From Bradyrhizobium forestalis (lineage in GTDB: Bacteria; Pseudomonadota; Alphaproteobacteria; Rhizobiales; Xanthobacteraceae), in assembly GCF_002795245.1 (NCBI RefSeq), contig NZ_PGVG01000036.1, forward strand, positions 1 to 64,000: a DNA stretch of 64,000 nucleotides, read 5' to 3'. How positions within the stretch are numbered: position 1 is the first letter of the stretch; the number at the start of each line of letters is the position of its first letter. Below, piece by piece: positions 20,515 to 28,522 of this stretch. A program made the position numbers and the translations under genes. The notes under the pieces are model-generated. The model was given only the letters and a program-made list of their open reading frames with translations, ran no database searches and was not told where the DNA came from.

Positions 20515-20868
20515 CTACGCAAGTGCTTTCGGCTGCGGGATTCGAGGTGCGTGCATGCGTGTCCAATCCATGCCGGCCAGAAGCGCCGACAGCTGTGCGG
20601 CGTTCATCCGCATTACACCGTCAACAACCGGCGGCCATTTGAAGGCGCCACCCTCAAGCCGCTTCCAGTACAGCACAAGGCCACTGCCATCCCAAACGAC
20701 GATCTTCACCCGATCGGCACGCTTCGCACGGAAGACCACTGCCACGCCCTTCATCGGATCGTGGCCCAGCGTCTCCTTCGCCAAGAGTGCCAAGCCATCT
20801 GCGCCCTTCCGGAAGTCTACAGGTCGGGTCGCAACGTAAATCATGAGGCCAGCGGGAGCCGTCAGCAT
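20515..20868 (-). CDS. tnpB: IS66 accessory protein TnpB
   Basis: A 117-residue protein of the IS66 Orf2 family. The conserved parts are near the start (MIYVATRPVDFRKGADGLA) and in the middle (VFRAKRADRVKIVVWDGSGLVLYWKRLE). It is required with TnpA and TnpC for IS66 transposition, though its activity is unknown. It overlaps tnpA by 7 bases and lies about 50 bases before tnpC. Confidence 0.93.
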   Translation of the reverse strand: MLTAPAGLMIYVATRPVDFRKGADGLALLAKETLGHDPMKGVAVVFRAKRADRVKIVVWDGSGLVLYWKRLEGGAFKWPPVVDGVMRMNAAQLSALLAGMDWTRMHAPRIPQPKALA

Positions 20869-21329
20869 GAACGTGTCCGGCGTAATGCCACAAACACATC
20901 ACTCAGCACGGCAAGCCCAGGCGTTCCGCGCACCTCCACCCGTGCCCCCAGGAACTCAACCGTAACAGCGGCAGCCTCCGACGATCCGGAGGGCGCGGCA
21001 GCCGCCGGCAGCGACGTCTCCGACACCAAAGGCACGAATGATAGTGTATCCGCCGAAGCCGGCAGCACCAGTTGACCTGAACGCGCCCGGCGCCGCCAGT
21101 CATGCACCTGCTGCGGCCGGCAGCCATGGCGGCGTGCGATATCTGTTACAACCGCACCTGGCTCGAGGCTTTCCGCGACAATCTGTGCCTTCAAATCATC
21201 CGGCCACTGCTTCCGGCCTGCGCCAGCATACACTTCGATACGCTGCGTCAACGGTCGTCTTATGTCGTCCGAATGGTCGTCCATTATGAGCACCCTTGCC
21301 GAAGATGACTCTTCTAACGGTGCTCCCAA
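20862..21329 (-). CDS. tnpA: IS66 accessory protein TnpA
   Basis: A Tn3/IS66-type helix-turn-helix protein of up to 155 residues (139 if started at the ATG 21284). The HTH lies in WPDDLKAQIVAESLEPGAVV to HGCRPQQVHDWRRRARSG. It is the first gene of the element, starting 40-90 bases inside the right end, and its 3' end overlaps tnpB. Confidence 0.9.
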   Translation of the reverse strand: MGAPLEESSSARVLIMDDHSDDIRRPLTQRIEVYAGAGRKQWPDDLKAQIVAESLEPGAVVTDIARRHGCRPQQVHDWRRRARSGQLVLPASADTLSFVPLVSETSLPAAAAPSGSSEAAAVTVEFLGARVEVRGTPGLAVLSDVFVALRRTRSC

Positions 21330-21805
21330 GGCTGCGCACAGACAATCTGAAGGGCCTCGGCGCTACGCTTACACCGCAGTTGATGCACATCGCAGTCATG
21401 ATTCCATGTTGCGGCTGTTATCGAGCTGGAGGACGAAGTCGCCCCAAGGGTTCGCCTCTCAGAGGCAGAAAGGCGCCTTCGCGCGCGCTCGTCAGGGGCT
21501 AGTAGCTGGCCTCAAATCAGGATGCCGTTTCCGCCATTTATCACGCGGCCCGGCTCGATTGCGCTTCGGTTTCGCTTCGGTTTACATCTTTGTCGAAAAC
21601 GAAGGCCAGATCTCTCATCCGAAAGGCCGGCTCTTCGGCTTCGCTGCCTGCCGCGCCGCAGAATGCCAGTGGAAACGCCCCTCATCCCTACTTTGATCAA
21701 GTTGGGCCTTTGTCACGGAAGATTTCGTCGTATTTTCACCCTCGAGGATTTCCTGCGCAGAGCGGCCATCTCGCGGCGGAATTCGTCTCAGGCTCGGAGG
21801 TGATT

Positions 21806-22282
21806 ATGCAGTACGATCGGATAGATGCCCGCATCCTCGAGATCGTGCAAAAGAATAACCGTCTGACTTCAGACGTGATTGGCGAGATGGCCGGGCTTTC
21901 TCCTACCGCGTGCCAACGACGGTTGAAGAGGCTCCGCTCGGAGGGCATCATCCAAGCCGACGTGTCGGTTGTATCGCCAAGGGCGGTCGGACGACCTATT
22001 CAAGTGCTTGCACTGGTGACCTTGGAGCGGGAAAGCGCCGATATCATCGATCGATTCAAGAAGGCCATCAAATCATCAGTTGATGTCGTCCACGGGTTTT
22101 ACGTCACGGGCGATGCCGACTTCGTCCTGTACATTACCGCGCGGTCCATGGAGGAGTACGAGGAGTTCACGCGGCGCTTCTTCTACGAAAATCGCGATAT
22201 CAAGGGCTTCAAGAGCATGGTCATATTGGATCGCGTAAAGGTTGGATTTGCTGTTCCGGTGGAGCTGCCCCCAAACGATTGA
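21806..22282 (+). CDS. Lrp/AsnC-family transcriptional regulator
   Basis: A 158-residue regulator. The N-terminal winged helix-turn-helix (DARILEIVQKNNRLTSDVIG, SPTACQRRLKRLRSEGII) is followed by the ligand-binding RAM domain (roughly residues 70-150). The ATG at 21806 follows GGAGG by 5 bases; the frame is open further upstream but with poor composition. These proteins usually sense amino acids and control amino-acid genes. It stands between the IS66 element and a Crp/Fnr regulator, so its targets cannot be read from neighbours. The PLP enzymes and phosphonate genes 4 kb downstream are possible. Confidence 0.9.
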   Translation: MQYDRIDARILEIVQKNNRLTSDVIGEMAGLSPTACQRRLKRLRSEGIIQADVSVVSPRAVGRPIQVLALVTLERESADIIDRFKKAIKSSVDVVHGFYVTGDADFVLYITARSMEEYEEFTRRFFYENRDIKGFKSMVILDRVKVGFAVPVELPPND

Positions 22283-22668
22283 TTGCTTCGATGCGGGCAA
22301 TCGTCTCGCGCCCGCAATCGAGATGTTGACCAGACCGTTTCGCTCTCCTGCGGCTTCTTGGGATCTCAGTCAGGAATAGAGAAGAGATGCCCGTAGAGCC
22401 GGGTTATATGGCAATGCCGTGGACGCAATCAATCGTACCGCTAACGGCAAGGTGCAAGAGCAAGAATGTGGCACTTGAGTTCGAGCCGGCGCGAGCGCCT
22501 CCATTCGCCTGGTCGAAATTCGTCGAAGACAGGCCCCTCAACGCGGGATTTGGGCGCCGCTGAGTAACTCCCTGCATCAATCAAGATGAAGATGTCGCTA
22601 TAGTCTTAATCGCGTTCTCGTTGCGCTCAGGCGCAGGCGAGCGAAGGCCTCCTGCCGGGTGAGGGACC
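22283..22668. other. Gap with no supported gene
   Basis: About 385 bases between two regulator genes. No clear operator or promoter was seen. Confidence 0.4.
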
Positions 22669-23505
22669 ATGACCGATCGCGTGCCCGCCGTCCCCGAAGT
22701 GCTTGACTGCTCTCAAGATAGAGCTGTCCCACAGCTGCCTGGTCCACGACCGGAGCCTGTTCGTTCTCTTCAGATGCGTCCTGCAAAACGGCCCTTTGTG
22801 AAGAACGTGATCTTGGCGCGTCTTTCACTCCAACAGCTTGCGGCAATAGGGGAGTGTCTCGAGCCGGTCGTCTTGAAAGAACGAATGGTTCTGCAAGAGC
22901 CAAAAAGGCCGGTCGAGCACGTCTACTTTGTAGAGAGCGGCCTCGTGTCGCTCAGAGTTGTTGCCGCGGGCAGTATGCTCGAAACGGCAGTCATAGGTTA
23001 TCAGGGCGTGGTCGGCACTTCCTTCTTGTGGGGAGGACATCTTTCGACGCATCAATCTGTCGTCGTTTTCCCCGGAAGCGCGCACAGAATTCGCGTCGAA
23101 GATCTTCGTCGGATCATGAAGGTGCATCCCGAGATCAGAGACCATCTGTTTGAGTACGTGCAAGCGCTGACATTTCAGTGCGTCCAGACAGGATTGTGCG
23201 GCGTTCGGCACCATCGTGAACAGCGCCTCGCGAGCTGGATTTGCCTTGCTGGTGAAGCTATCGACTCCCGCGTGCTGCCAGTCACCCACGACTACTTGTC
23301 CTCGGTGCTGGGACTTCGCCGCGCCGGTGTGACCGAAACCTTGATCCGCTTCGAGGAGCAAGGCTTGATTCGCAAGATGCGGGGCGTCTTGCAGATCGAT
23401 GAACACAAATTGCTCGAAGAGAAAGCATGCTGTTGCTACAAGCTCGTCTCAGCTGCCTATGCCTCTTTACAAGTCCGCACTCTCGGCGAAGAACAGGCGA
23501 GCTAG
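22669..23505 (+). CDS. Crp/Fnr-family transcriptional regulator
   Basis: A 278-residue regulator with a cyclic-nucleotide-binding-like beta-roll (about residues 50-170, including the VYFVESGLVSL segment) and a C-terminal HTH_Crp domain (VTHDYLSSVLGLRRAGVTET as recognition region). It lacks the N-terminal cysteine cluster of oxygen-sensing Fnr, so it is probably not an Fe-S sensor. Rhizobia have many such regulators. No close operon partner is seen; the ATG is preceded by GAGGGACC. Confidence 0.88.
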   Translation: MTDRVPAVPEVLDCSQDRAVPQLPGPRPEPVRSLQMRPAKRPFVKNVILARLSLQQLAAIGECLEPVVLKERMVLQEPKRPVEHVYFVESGLVSLRVVAAGSMLETAVIGYQGVVGTSFLWGGHLSTHQSVVVFPGSAHRIRVEDLRRIMKVHPEIRDHLFEYVQALTFQCVQTGLCGVRHHREQRLASWICLAGEAIDSRVLPVTHDYLSSVLGLRRAGVTETLIRFEEQGLIRKMRGVLQIDEHKLLEEKACCCYKLVSAAYASLQVRTLGEEQAS

Positions 23506-23672
23506 CAACTCGCGACTGGCGTTTCTGCGTCCTCTGAGTTCTTGTGACGCGAAGTTGAGGCAAATTCGCCCAGAGAAAGGTCATCCGTCACGAATCAATC
23601 GTTCCTGTTGCGCCGTGTAGCTGGCGGCGAGGTAACCAATCGGTGGCGATGAAAAACCAACGGGAGACGAAC

Positions 23673-23857
23673 ATGAAAAGCAAACCGAAAGACGTTCGTC
23701 CGCACGGAATCTTCGTAGTGAGCGAAGGTGATAACACCTTCTGGACCGCGCCGCGTAGCTGCACGAGGACGGCAAGGGCTTCAATATACTGCTGACCGCT
23801 ATGCTTAATGGCCGCCTCGTTATCCGCGAACCGAAACCGGCTGAGGAACGCCGATAG
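23673..23857 (+). pseudogene. Frameshifted small conserved hypothetical gene
   Basis: Starts at an ATG with GGGAGA upstream. It reads MKSKPKDVRPHGIFVVSEGD, then loses frame near 23760, after which the sequence (DGKGFNILLTA, NGRLVIREPKPAEERR) continues in another frame to a stop at 23857. Short proteins of this kind sit beside DNA-methyltransferase genes on rhizobial plasmids and islands, as here. Confidence 0.5.
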
Positions 23858-23890
23858 GCCGCTCCGGCACGGCCGGGCGAGGGAGCCCAA

Positions 23891-24404
23891 ACAACCGGCT
23901 CCGCAACACCGTCATTCATGGCGATTGCGTCAAGGTGACGCGAGCCATCGCCTGCGCATCCGTGGATTCCATCTTGAACGACCCGCCCTATCTCGTGAGC
24001 GATCGCTGACGCGACGGTCAGACCGTCCCCAACGACAATAACGGCGATTGGTTTAACCGGCCTTTCGAGAAATGTACCGCGTCCGGAAGTCCTCTGTGCG
24101 TTTCCTTGAAAGCCGGCACGAGCAGGCATACCTTCTTGCCAAGGGCGACGTGGCCTTGGGCCTTCGCGCGCCCGATATTATCGACTGGTCCTTACACCGG
24201 CAATTGCCTGCATCCGACCCAAAAGCCGACCTCTATTTTGTGGCCGTTCATCGAAGCGTTCGGGCGGCGTCGTGCTCGACCCGTTCTGCGGTTCAGGGTC
24301 AACCCTGGTCGCCGCGAACGCCAGGCCGCCGGGACTACCTTGGCATGGAGCTTGAGCAGAGGCATTGGCAAAGCGCACGACGCCTGACTGGCCAGATGAC
24401 GCAG
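23891..24404 (+). pseudogene. DNA N6-adenine/N4-cytosine methyltransferase fragment
   Basis: The plus strand contains the hallmarks of a beta-class site-specific DNA methyltransferase in scattered frames. These are an IHGDC start, the catalytic DPPY motif at about 23980 followed by an in-frame stop, then HPTQKPTSILWPFIEAF near 24210-24260, a degraded DPFCGSGST region and YLGMELEQRHWQSA. Several frameshifts and internal loss make it non-functional. Together with 23673-23857 it looks like a remnant of an orphan methylase unit. Confidence 0.8.
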
Positions 24405-24593
24405 CTAACGGATCGGGTGACGCCTGCGAAAGATCGAATTCCGGCACGCCGGCAACGAAGCGAGATCCTATGGGACGATCGCGATGAGGCGACGCCGATA
24501 TATTGACCTGTAGAGACCCGAGGGGCGAGACTCGCACCTTTGCTGCACGGTATGAGCAAGCGGTCCATGAAGACAGGCCATTCGCCAACGGCG

Positions 24594-25199
24594 CTAGTTG
24601 CGACCCGACGTGGCATTGAGGCGAGTGGTGGCTCGTTCGTAATACGATTGGAGCGCCCGGAACAAAACCTCCAGAGTGACCCATCCGTTGACCAGCTTCC
24701 CCCTGAGTTCGCGACCCAGTCCCTCGAGCGCATCAAAGGCGGCAACCACTGCTGAAGCGTCGGCTTCAGTCGGCTCATTCGCGGCCAGCGCCGGTCCGAG
24801 GTGAAGAAGCCAATCGATCGCCGCGATCCGCGCATCATCCCGCGTGATCGACGGAAATAACTCTTCCCAGTGCGCCTCCACCATACCGCGCAGGACGCCG
24901 AGGCCGACGGCAAGACCCTCATATCCCTCGACCCGAAACAAGCCATAGATAGCCCAGGAGGCGACCAGCATGTCTTTTGACCGGCTCGACAAAATGTTGA
25001 GCGACAGAGTATTGACCTTGCTCCAGTCAACCGCAGCCGGTCCGTCCAGGTCCATGAGCCGAACCTCGGCCTCGAGCCGTTTGAAAGCGGCTGTCTGTCG
25101 AATATTGTTGCCGGCAGGTCGAGGGTCAGGCACAGGCGCAGCACCGTAGCGCGAACGCATAGCAATGTTATCGCGGACTACGATCCAATAATCGATCAT
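24594..25199 (-). CDS. tssA: TssA (ImpA N-terminal domain) fragment of a type VI secretion system
   Basis: A 201-residue protein matching the ImpA N-terminal domain of TssA, the cap/baseplate protein of type VI secretion (segments SLNILSSRSKDMLVASWAIY, and AHWEELFP). Full TssA proteins are usually 350-540 residues, so the C-terminal half is missing. No other recognisable type VI gene is nearby. The start codon overlaps the stop of a 47-codon frame upstream (ATGA). It is probably a relic that can no longer build a secretion system, although the remaining domain is uninterrupted. Confidence 0.8.
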   Translation of the reverse strand: MIDYWIVVRDNIAMRSRYGAAPVPDPRPAGNNIRQTAAFKRLEAEVRLMDLDGPAAVDWSKVNTLSLNILSSRSKDMLVASWAIYGLFRVEGYEGLAVGLGVLRGMVEAHWEELFPSITRDDARIAAIDWLLHLGPALAANEPTEADASAVVAAFDALEGLGRELRGKLVNGWVTLEVLFRALQSYYERATTRLNATSGRN

Positions 25200-25339
25200 G
25201 CTGACAAAACAATACGCGCATTGAGATGGGTCGCCTCATTGGAAAAGTCGATTTCATGCCCGGCCCAGACAATGAACTGAGAGCCGATGATGTTGTAAGC
25301 CACCACTGCCGCTCCTTGCACGGGCGCTGCTGTTGACAT
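25196..25339 (-). CDS. Small protein coupled to tssA
   Basis: A 47-residue frame reading MSTAAPVQGAAVVAYNIIGS and onward, ending exactly on the tssA start (ATGA overlap). The overlap and the protein-like composition support real coding. I do not recognise it; it may be the start of a larger lost type VI gene fused to a stop, or a genuine small gene. Confidence 0.45.
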   Translation of the reverse strand: MSTAAPVQGAAVVAYNIIGSQFIVWAGHEIDFSNEATHLNARIVLSA

Positions 25340-25404
25340 GCCTCAATCAAGGCTCATGCCAAATTCCATAGCTTGATTGTAAACGCTATTTGCTTAGTCG
25401 GACG

Positions 25405-25439
25405 TGTCATGGGCCCGACAGCATGTTGCACACCCGACA
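25405..25439 (+). promoter_or_regulatory. Two tandem candidate NifA upstream activator sites
   Basis: TGT-N10-ACA, the NifA binding motif, occurs at 25405-25420 and again at 25424-25439, about 250 bases before the PEP mutase gene. A possible sigma-54 element (GG-N10-GC) follows at 25465-25480 but matches the -24/-12 consensus poorly. A single TGT-N10-ACA is expected by chance every few kb; two within 35 bases, with more sites before the next genes, is less likely to be chance. Confidence 0.4.
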
Positions 25440-25688
25440 TCAGAGACTCTGGGGGCCTTAGGCCGGGGCAATGATTGGCCCGCGGCGTCGCCTAGGGCGC
25501 AGCAGAACCGCGTCCCGCGCACGCCCCGATAGCAGGACGCGGTCGATGATTTTTCACTCCGAGCTAGACGGTTTCGTGGACTGGGGACCGGAGGCTCGAG
25601 GAGCGATTAGACATGATTCCTGCGCGGCAGCGCCGAGACGCACCAATTCTGTGCCTCGGTCAACTATCAACTCTCGTCATTGATCGAG

Positions 25689-26723
25689 ATGACAGCGCCG
25701 TGTCACCTATCGAGTGATGAACGTCGGCCGGTCAACGCACAGGCAATCGGCATGCAAGACCACTCGCAATCTCTCCTCGCCAACGGCCCTGATCAATCCG
25801 CTGCCCCCTCACTTGTTGAGCTGCTGCGCGCTCAAATCAGTTCCAGCAGCGAACTTTCCTTCCTCATGGAGGCGCATGATGGACTCTCCGCCGCGATTGC
25901 TGAGCGCGCAGGCTTCAAGGGTCTCTGGGCGTCGGGCCTGTCGATCGCCTGCTCTCTTGGATACCGCGACGCCAACGAGGCGTCATGGAGTCACCTCGTC
26001 GACGTGGTCGAGCGGATCGTGGACTCAAGCCAACTTCCTGTCCTGGTTGACGGCGACGGTGGCTTCGGGAATTTCAACAATGCTCGGCTGCTGGCGCGCA
26101 AGCTCCTCCAGCGGGGCGCTGCCGGCGTCGCACTGGAGGACAGCTGTTTTCCGAAGATGAACTCGTTTGTTGGCGATCGGCACCCCCTCGCCGATATCGA
26201 CGAATTCTCCGGCCGCTTGCGTGCCGTAAAGGACGCAGTCGCGGACGACTTGGTGCTCGTGGCCAGGATCGAGGCGCTGATCGCCGGGCATGGAATGGAC
26301 AAAGCCATTTTGCGCGCTCACGCTTACGCCGACGCAGGAGCCGACGCGATCCTCATTCACTCGCGACAGAGTACAGCGGACGAGATACTTTCGTTCGTGA
26401 ACGCCTGGCAGAATCGGTTGCCCATCGTGATCGTTCCAACCAAATACTATCGAACACCGGTCTCAGCGTATCGTAATGCCCGCATCTCCACGGTGATCTG
26501 GGCCAACCACTCCATGCGAGCCGCAATAGCGGCAATGCGGCAGGTCTGTGGTCGCATCATCGCCGAGGAGAGCGCTGCCAGCGTTGAGCCCAACATTGCG
26601 ACACTCGACGAGCTATTCGAATTGTTGAGGTACGACGAACTCGCCGGCGCAGAAGCGCGATATTTGCCTCACCCCTTGACGGACGACAATAGACTTCATC
26701 CACACAGCGGCGTTCATTCCTGA
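25689..26723 (+). CDS. pepM: Phosphoenolpyruvate mutase (PEP phosphomutase)
   Basis: Rearranges phosphoenolpyruvate to phosphonopyruvate, the step that makes the C-P bond in nearly all natural phosphonates. The protein (about 344 residues) has the isocitrate lyase/PEP mutase barrel: MEAHDGLSAAIAERAGFKGLWASG at the start and metal-binding DGDGGFGN. The catalytic stretch EDSCFPKMNS (residues 150-159) keeps the Glu, Lys and Asn of mutases (consensus EDKxFPKxNS) but has Ser for the first Lys. The Asn argues for mutase over hydrolase. The start is uncertain: ATG 25689 is used, TTG 25680 and ATG 25752 are possible. A cytidylyltransferase gene follows at 27023. Two degraded copies lie at 28240-28440 and 56330-57174. 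Confidence 0.88.
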   Translation: MTAPCHLSSDERRPVNAQAIGMQDHSQSLLANGPDQSAAPSLVELLRAQISSSSELSFLMEAHDGLSAAIAERAGFKGLWASGLSIACSLGYRDANEASWSHLVDVVERIVDSSQLPVLVDGDGGFGNFNNARLLARKLLQRGAAGVALEDSCFPKMNSFVGDRHPLADIDEFSGRLRAVKDAVADDLVLVARIEALIAGHGMDKAILRAHAYADAGADAILIHSRQSTADEILSFVNAWQNRLPIVIVPTKYYRTPVSAYRNARISTVIWANHSMRAAIAAMRQVCGRIIAEESAASVEPNIATLDELFELLRYDELAGAEARYLPHPLTDDNRLHPHSGVHS

Positions 26724-26863
26724 CGGACCGATATGCTGCACTTCTTCCCTTGCAGTCAGGTTTGACTGCAACCCTGCAACGAACTCCTTATTGGAGATAC
26801 CCTCAAATGGTGTAACAGCCCTCACCCTGCCAAACGTGTAGTCTGACCGTCGCGCGGGCTCGA

Positions 26864-26879
26864 TGTGTGATGGCAGACA
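26864..26879 (+). promoter_or_regulatory. Candidate NifA upstream activator site before pntC
   Basis: TGT-GTGATGGCAG-ACA, an exact NifA motif, in the 300-base gap before the cytidylyltransferase. A GG-N10-GC pair follows at 26900-26915, the spacing of a sigma-54 promoter, with weak flanking matches. Confidence 0.35.
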
Positions 26880-27022
26880 CCGCAGCGAGAACCGCGCGGG
26901 GGCTATCTTCGAGCGGGCAGACTTTGCGCCCTGCGGCCCTAGGCCCGACGGCCTGAGACACTCATCGGAGCTCTTAGCGCCTGGAAATGGCGGAACGCAA
27001 CGCCGTGCGATGAAAGGACGAA

Positions 27023-27814
27023 ATGGCAACCAGTGCTCCCAAGAACGCGATCATTCTCGCCGCCGGCCGCGGCTCCCGCCTCCGTCCTCTGACAGATCTG
27101 CGCCCGAAACCGCTGGTCGAGGTCAACGGGACGGCGATCCTCCATAACGCCCTGCGCAATCTAAAAGCCGTAGGCGTAGAACAGGTGACAGTTGTCGTTG
27201 GTTACCGGAAGGATGCCATTCAATATGCCTGCGGTAGGCGCTTTGCCGAGCTCGAAATCAAATATGTCGAGTCAACGGTTTTCGATCGTACCGGGAGCGC
27301 CTATTCCTTGTGGCTGGCGCGCGACGCGCTTCTTTCCGGAGACTGCTTTCTTCTCGAAGGCGACGTCTTCTTCGAAGAAGATGCGTTGTCCTACCTGATG
27401 ATGAACCAAGCAACAGACGTCGCTGCGGTCGCTCCCTTCAATGAATTGATGGAAGGTTCGGCAGTTCTGTTGTCGGATGGCGGCCTCATCACAGCTTTCC
27501 GCATGAAACAGACCGCTGCAAACCTTGTCGCGGGTGGTCCGACACTCTTCAAGACGATGAATCTGCTACGATTTTCAGCGACAACCCTCAGGGCAACGAT
27601 CGTTCCAGCGCTCGACAATATCATCGGGTCCGGAGCTACGCAGGCCTACACCGAGGAGCTCCTTGCCTATCTAGTGGAACAGCGTGGCCTACAACTCGCA
27701 GCGGCGCGCTGTGACGATCTCAGGTGGTACGAAATCGACAGCGCCGAAGACCTGCGCGTTGCGGAGCGCATTTTCGTAGAGAGACGAATGCGTCCGGCTT
27801 GCCGCACGAACTGA
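27023..27814 (+). CDS. pntC: PntC-like phosphonate cytidylyltransferase (LicC/nucleotidyltransferase family)
   Basis: A 263-residue sugar-phosphate-type nucleotidyltransferase. The N-terminal signature AIILAAGRGSRLRPLTDLRPKPLVEVNG binds the nucleotide. Metal-binding acidic residues appear in LLEGDVFFEED, and the C-terminal stretch WYEIDSAEDLRVAER is typical of LicC/PntC choline-phosphate or aminoethylphosphonate cytidylyltransferases. Placement between PEP mutase and a CDP-alcohol phosphatidyltransferase gene supports CTP activation of a phosphonate before transfer to a lipid or glycan. It has a good ribosome site (AAAGGA) before the ATG. The substrate (2-aminoethylphosphonate, phosphonoalanine or another) cannot be told from sequence. 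Confidence 0.85.
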   Translation: MATSAPKNAIILAAGRGSRLRPLTDLRPKPLVEVNGTAILHNALRNLKAVGVEQVTVVVGYRKDAIQYACGRRFAELEIKYVESTVFDRTGSAYSLWLARDALLSGDCFLLEGDVFFEEDALSYLMMNQATDVAAVAPFNELMEGSAVLLSDGGLITAFRMKQTAANLVAGGPTLFKTMNLLRFSATTLRATIVPALDNIIGSGATQAYTEELLAYLVEQRGLQLAAARCDDLRWYEIDSAEDLRVAERIFVERRMRPACRTN

Positions 27815-28239
27815 AGAACAAAGTGAGACCGCAATGCTAAGCTGCCTGAGCTGGCTCTGGCGGCACCCGCTCTCGGTAGTATTGCCCGATCTCACAGTCG
27901 TGCTTGTGTCAAGTTGCAAGAAGAGCTGAAGCAACCTGTACAGGCTCCCTTGGCTTCCCGCTGATATGCAAGCCACGCTAGCCAAAATGGTTCTAAATTA
28001 AGGATGGATTGTTCTCTCTCGGCAAGGTCGAACAAGCGATCGGCGCTCCCTCAAGTGCCTGCCGGCAACGATCGAACATCTTGTGCGAGCGGCGGCATTC
28101 GCTGGCAAGGTTCACGGCGCGATCAACCACCAAGACTCGTAGTTGATCTGGAACCCGCAAGAATGTCACCAATGGCAGATGAACGTCGAGCTAGGCGAGC
28201 GCAGATGCAAGAAGTTTGCATGCGAGATCAATCACACCG
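27815..28239. other. Gap with a near-match NifA motif
   Basis: No supported gene. TGT-CACCAATGGC-AGA at 28164-28179 is one base from a NifA site; its core (CAATGGCA) is shared with the exact site at 29754, so these intergenic regions may have a common origin. Confidence 0.35.
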
Positions 28240-28440
28240 CGCCAACGGCCCTGATCGAGGGTCTATCCTCAGTCGCAGAAATTATGCGCGCTGGGATCCG
28301 CCCCCACCACTGCCGCGTCTTTCCTCGTAGAAGGGCGTCATAGATTCTCCGGCGCGATCGTAAAGCGCGCTCGGGTGCGCGAATCACTATGTGGCCGGTG
28401 TCCATTCGCCGGCTCATCGCCTGCAATCAAGCCTGATCAT
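28240..28440 (+). pseudogene. Short degraded PEP mutase fragment
   Basis: The bases 28310-28375 align with the PEP mutase gene at 25860-25920: the conceptual translation SFLVEGRHRFSGAIVKRAR corresponds to SFLMEAHDGLSAAIAERAG, and the next bases match the LWASGLSIACS region with shifts. The stretch CGCCAACGGCCCTGATC is also shared with 25784-25800. It is too damaged to code, and marks a past duplication of pepM. Confidence 0.6.
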
Positions 28441-28522
28441 GCGGTGCCCGACCAGATTGCCTACAACGATCATAGGTTTCGACCGGCTCAGAAGCCCGAC
28501 AGTCAGCACAGGAGGAACGCAC

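Larger units (their letters stand above)
18258..21372 (-). mobile_element. Complete IS66-family insertion sequence with passenger gene
   Basis: The element is 3115 bp. Its ends are inverted repeats starting GTAAGCG, the IS66-family terminus (left end from 18258, right end complementary to 21372; about 20 of the outer 25 bases match). It is flanked by an exact 8-bp direct repeat ACCGCAGT at 18250-18257 and 21373-21380, the target-duplication length of this family. It carries tnpA, tnpB and tnpC plus a fourth gene inside the left end. All genes look intact, so the element may still move. Confidence 0.95.

Noticed and set aside
19474..21075. 533-codon plus-strand frame inside the IS66 element
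   Set aside because: It is the antisense shadow of tnpC, tnpB and tnpA, which are complete and motif-bearing on the minus strand.
25345..25370. Sigma-54-like TGGCATGAGCCTTGAT on the minus strand before the 47-codon gene
   Set aside because: The key GC of the -12 element is GA, and the predicted start of transcription would fall after the ATG.
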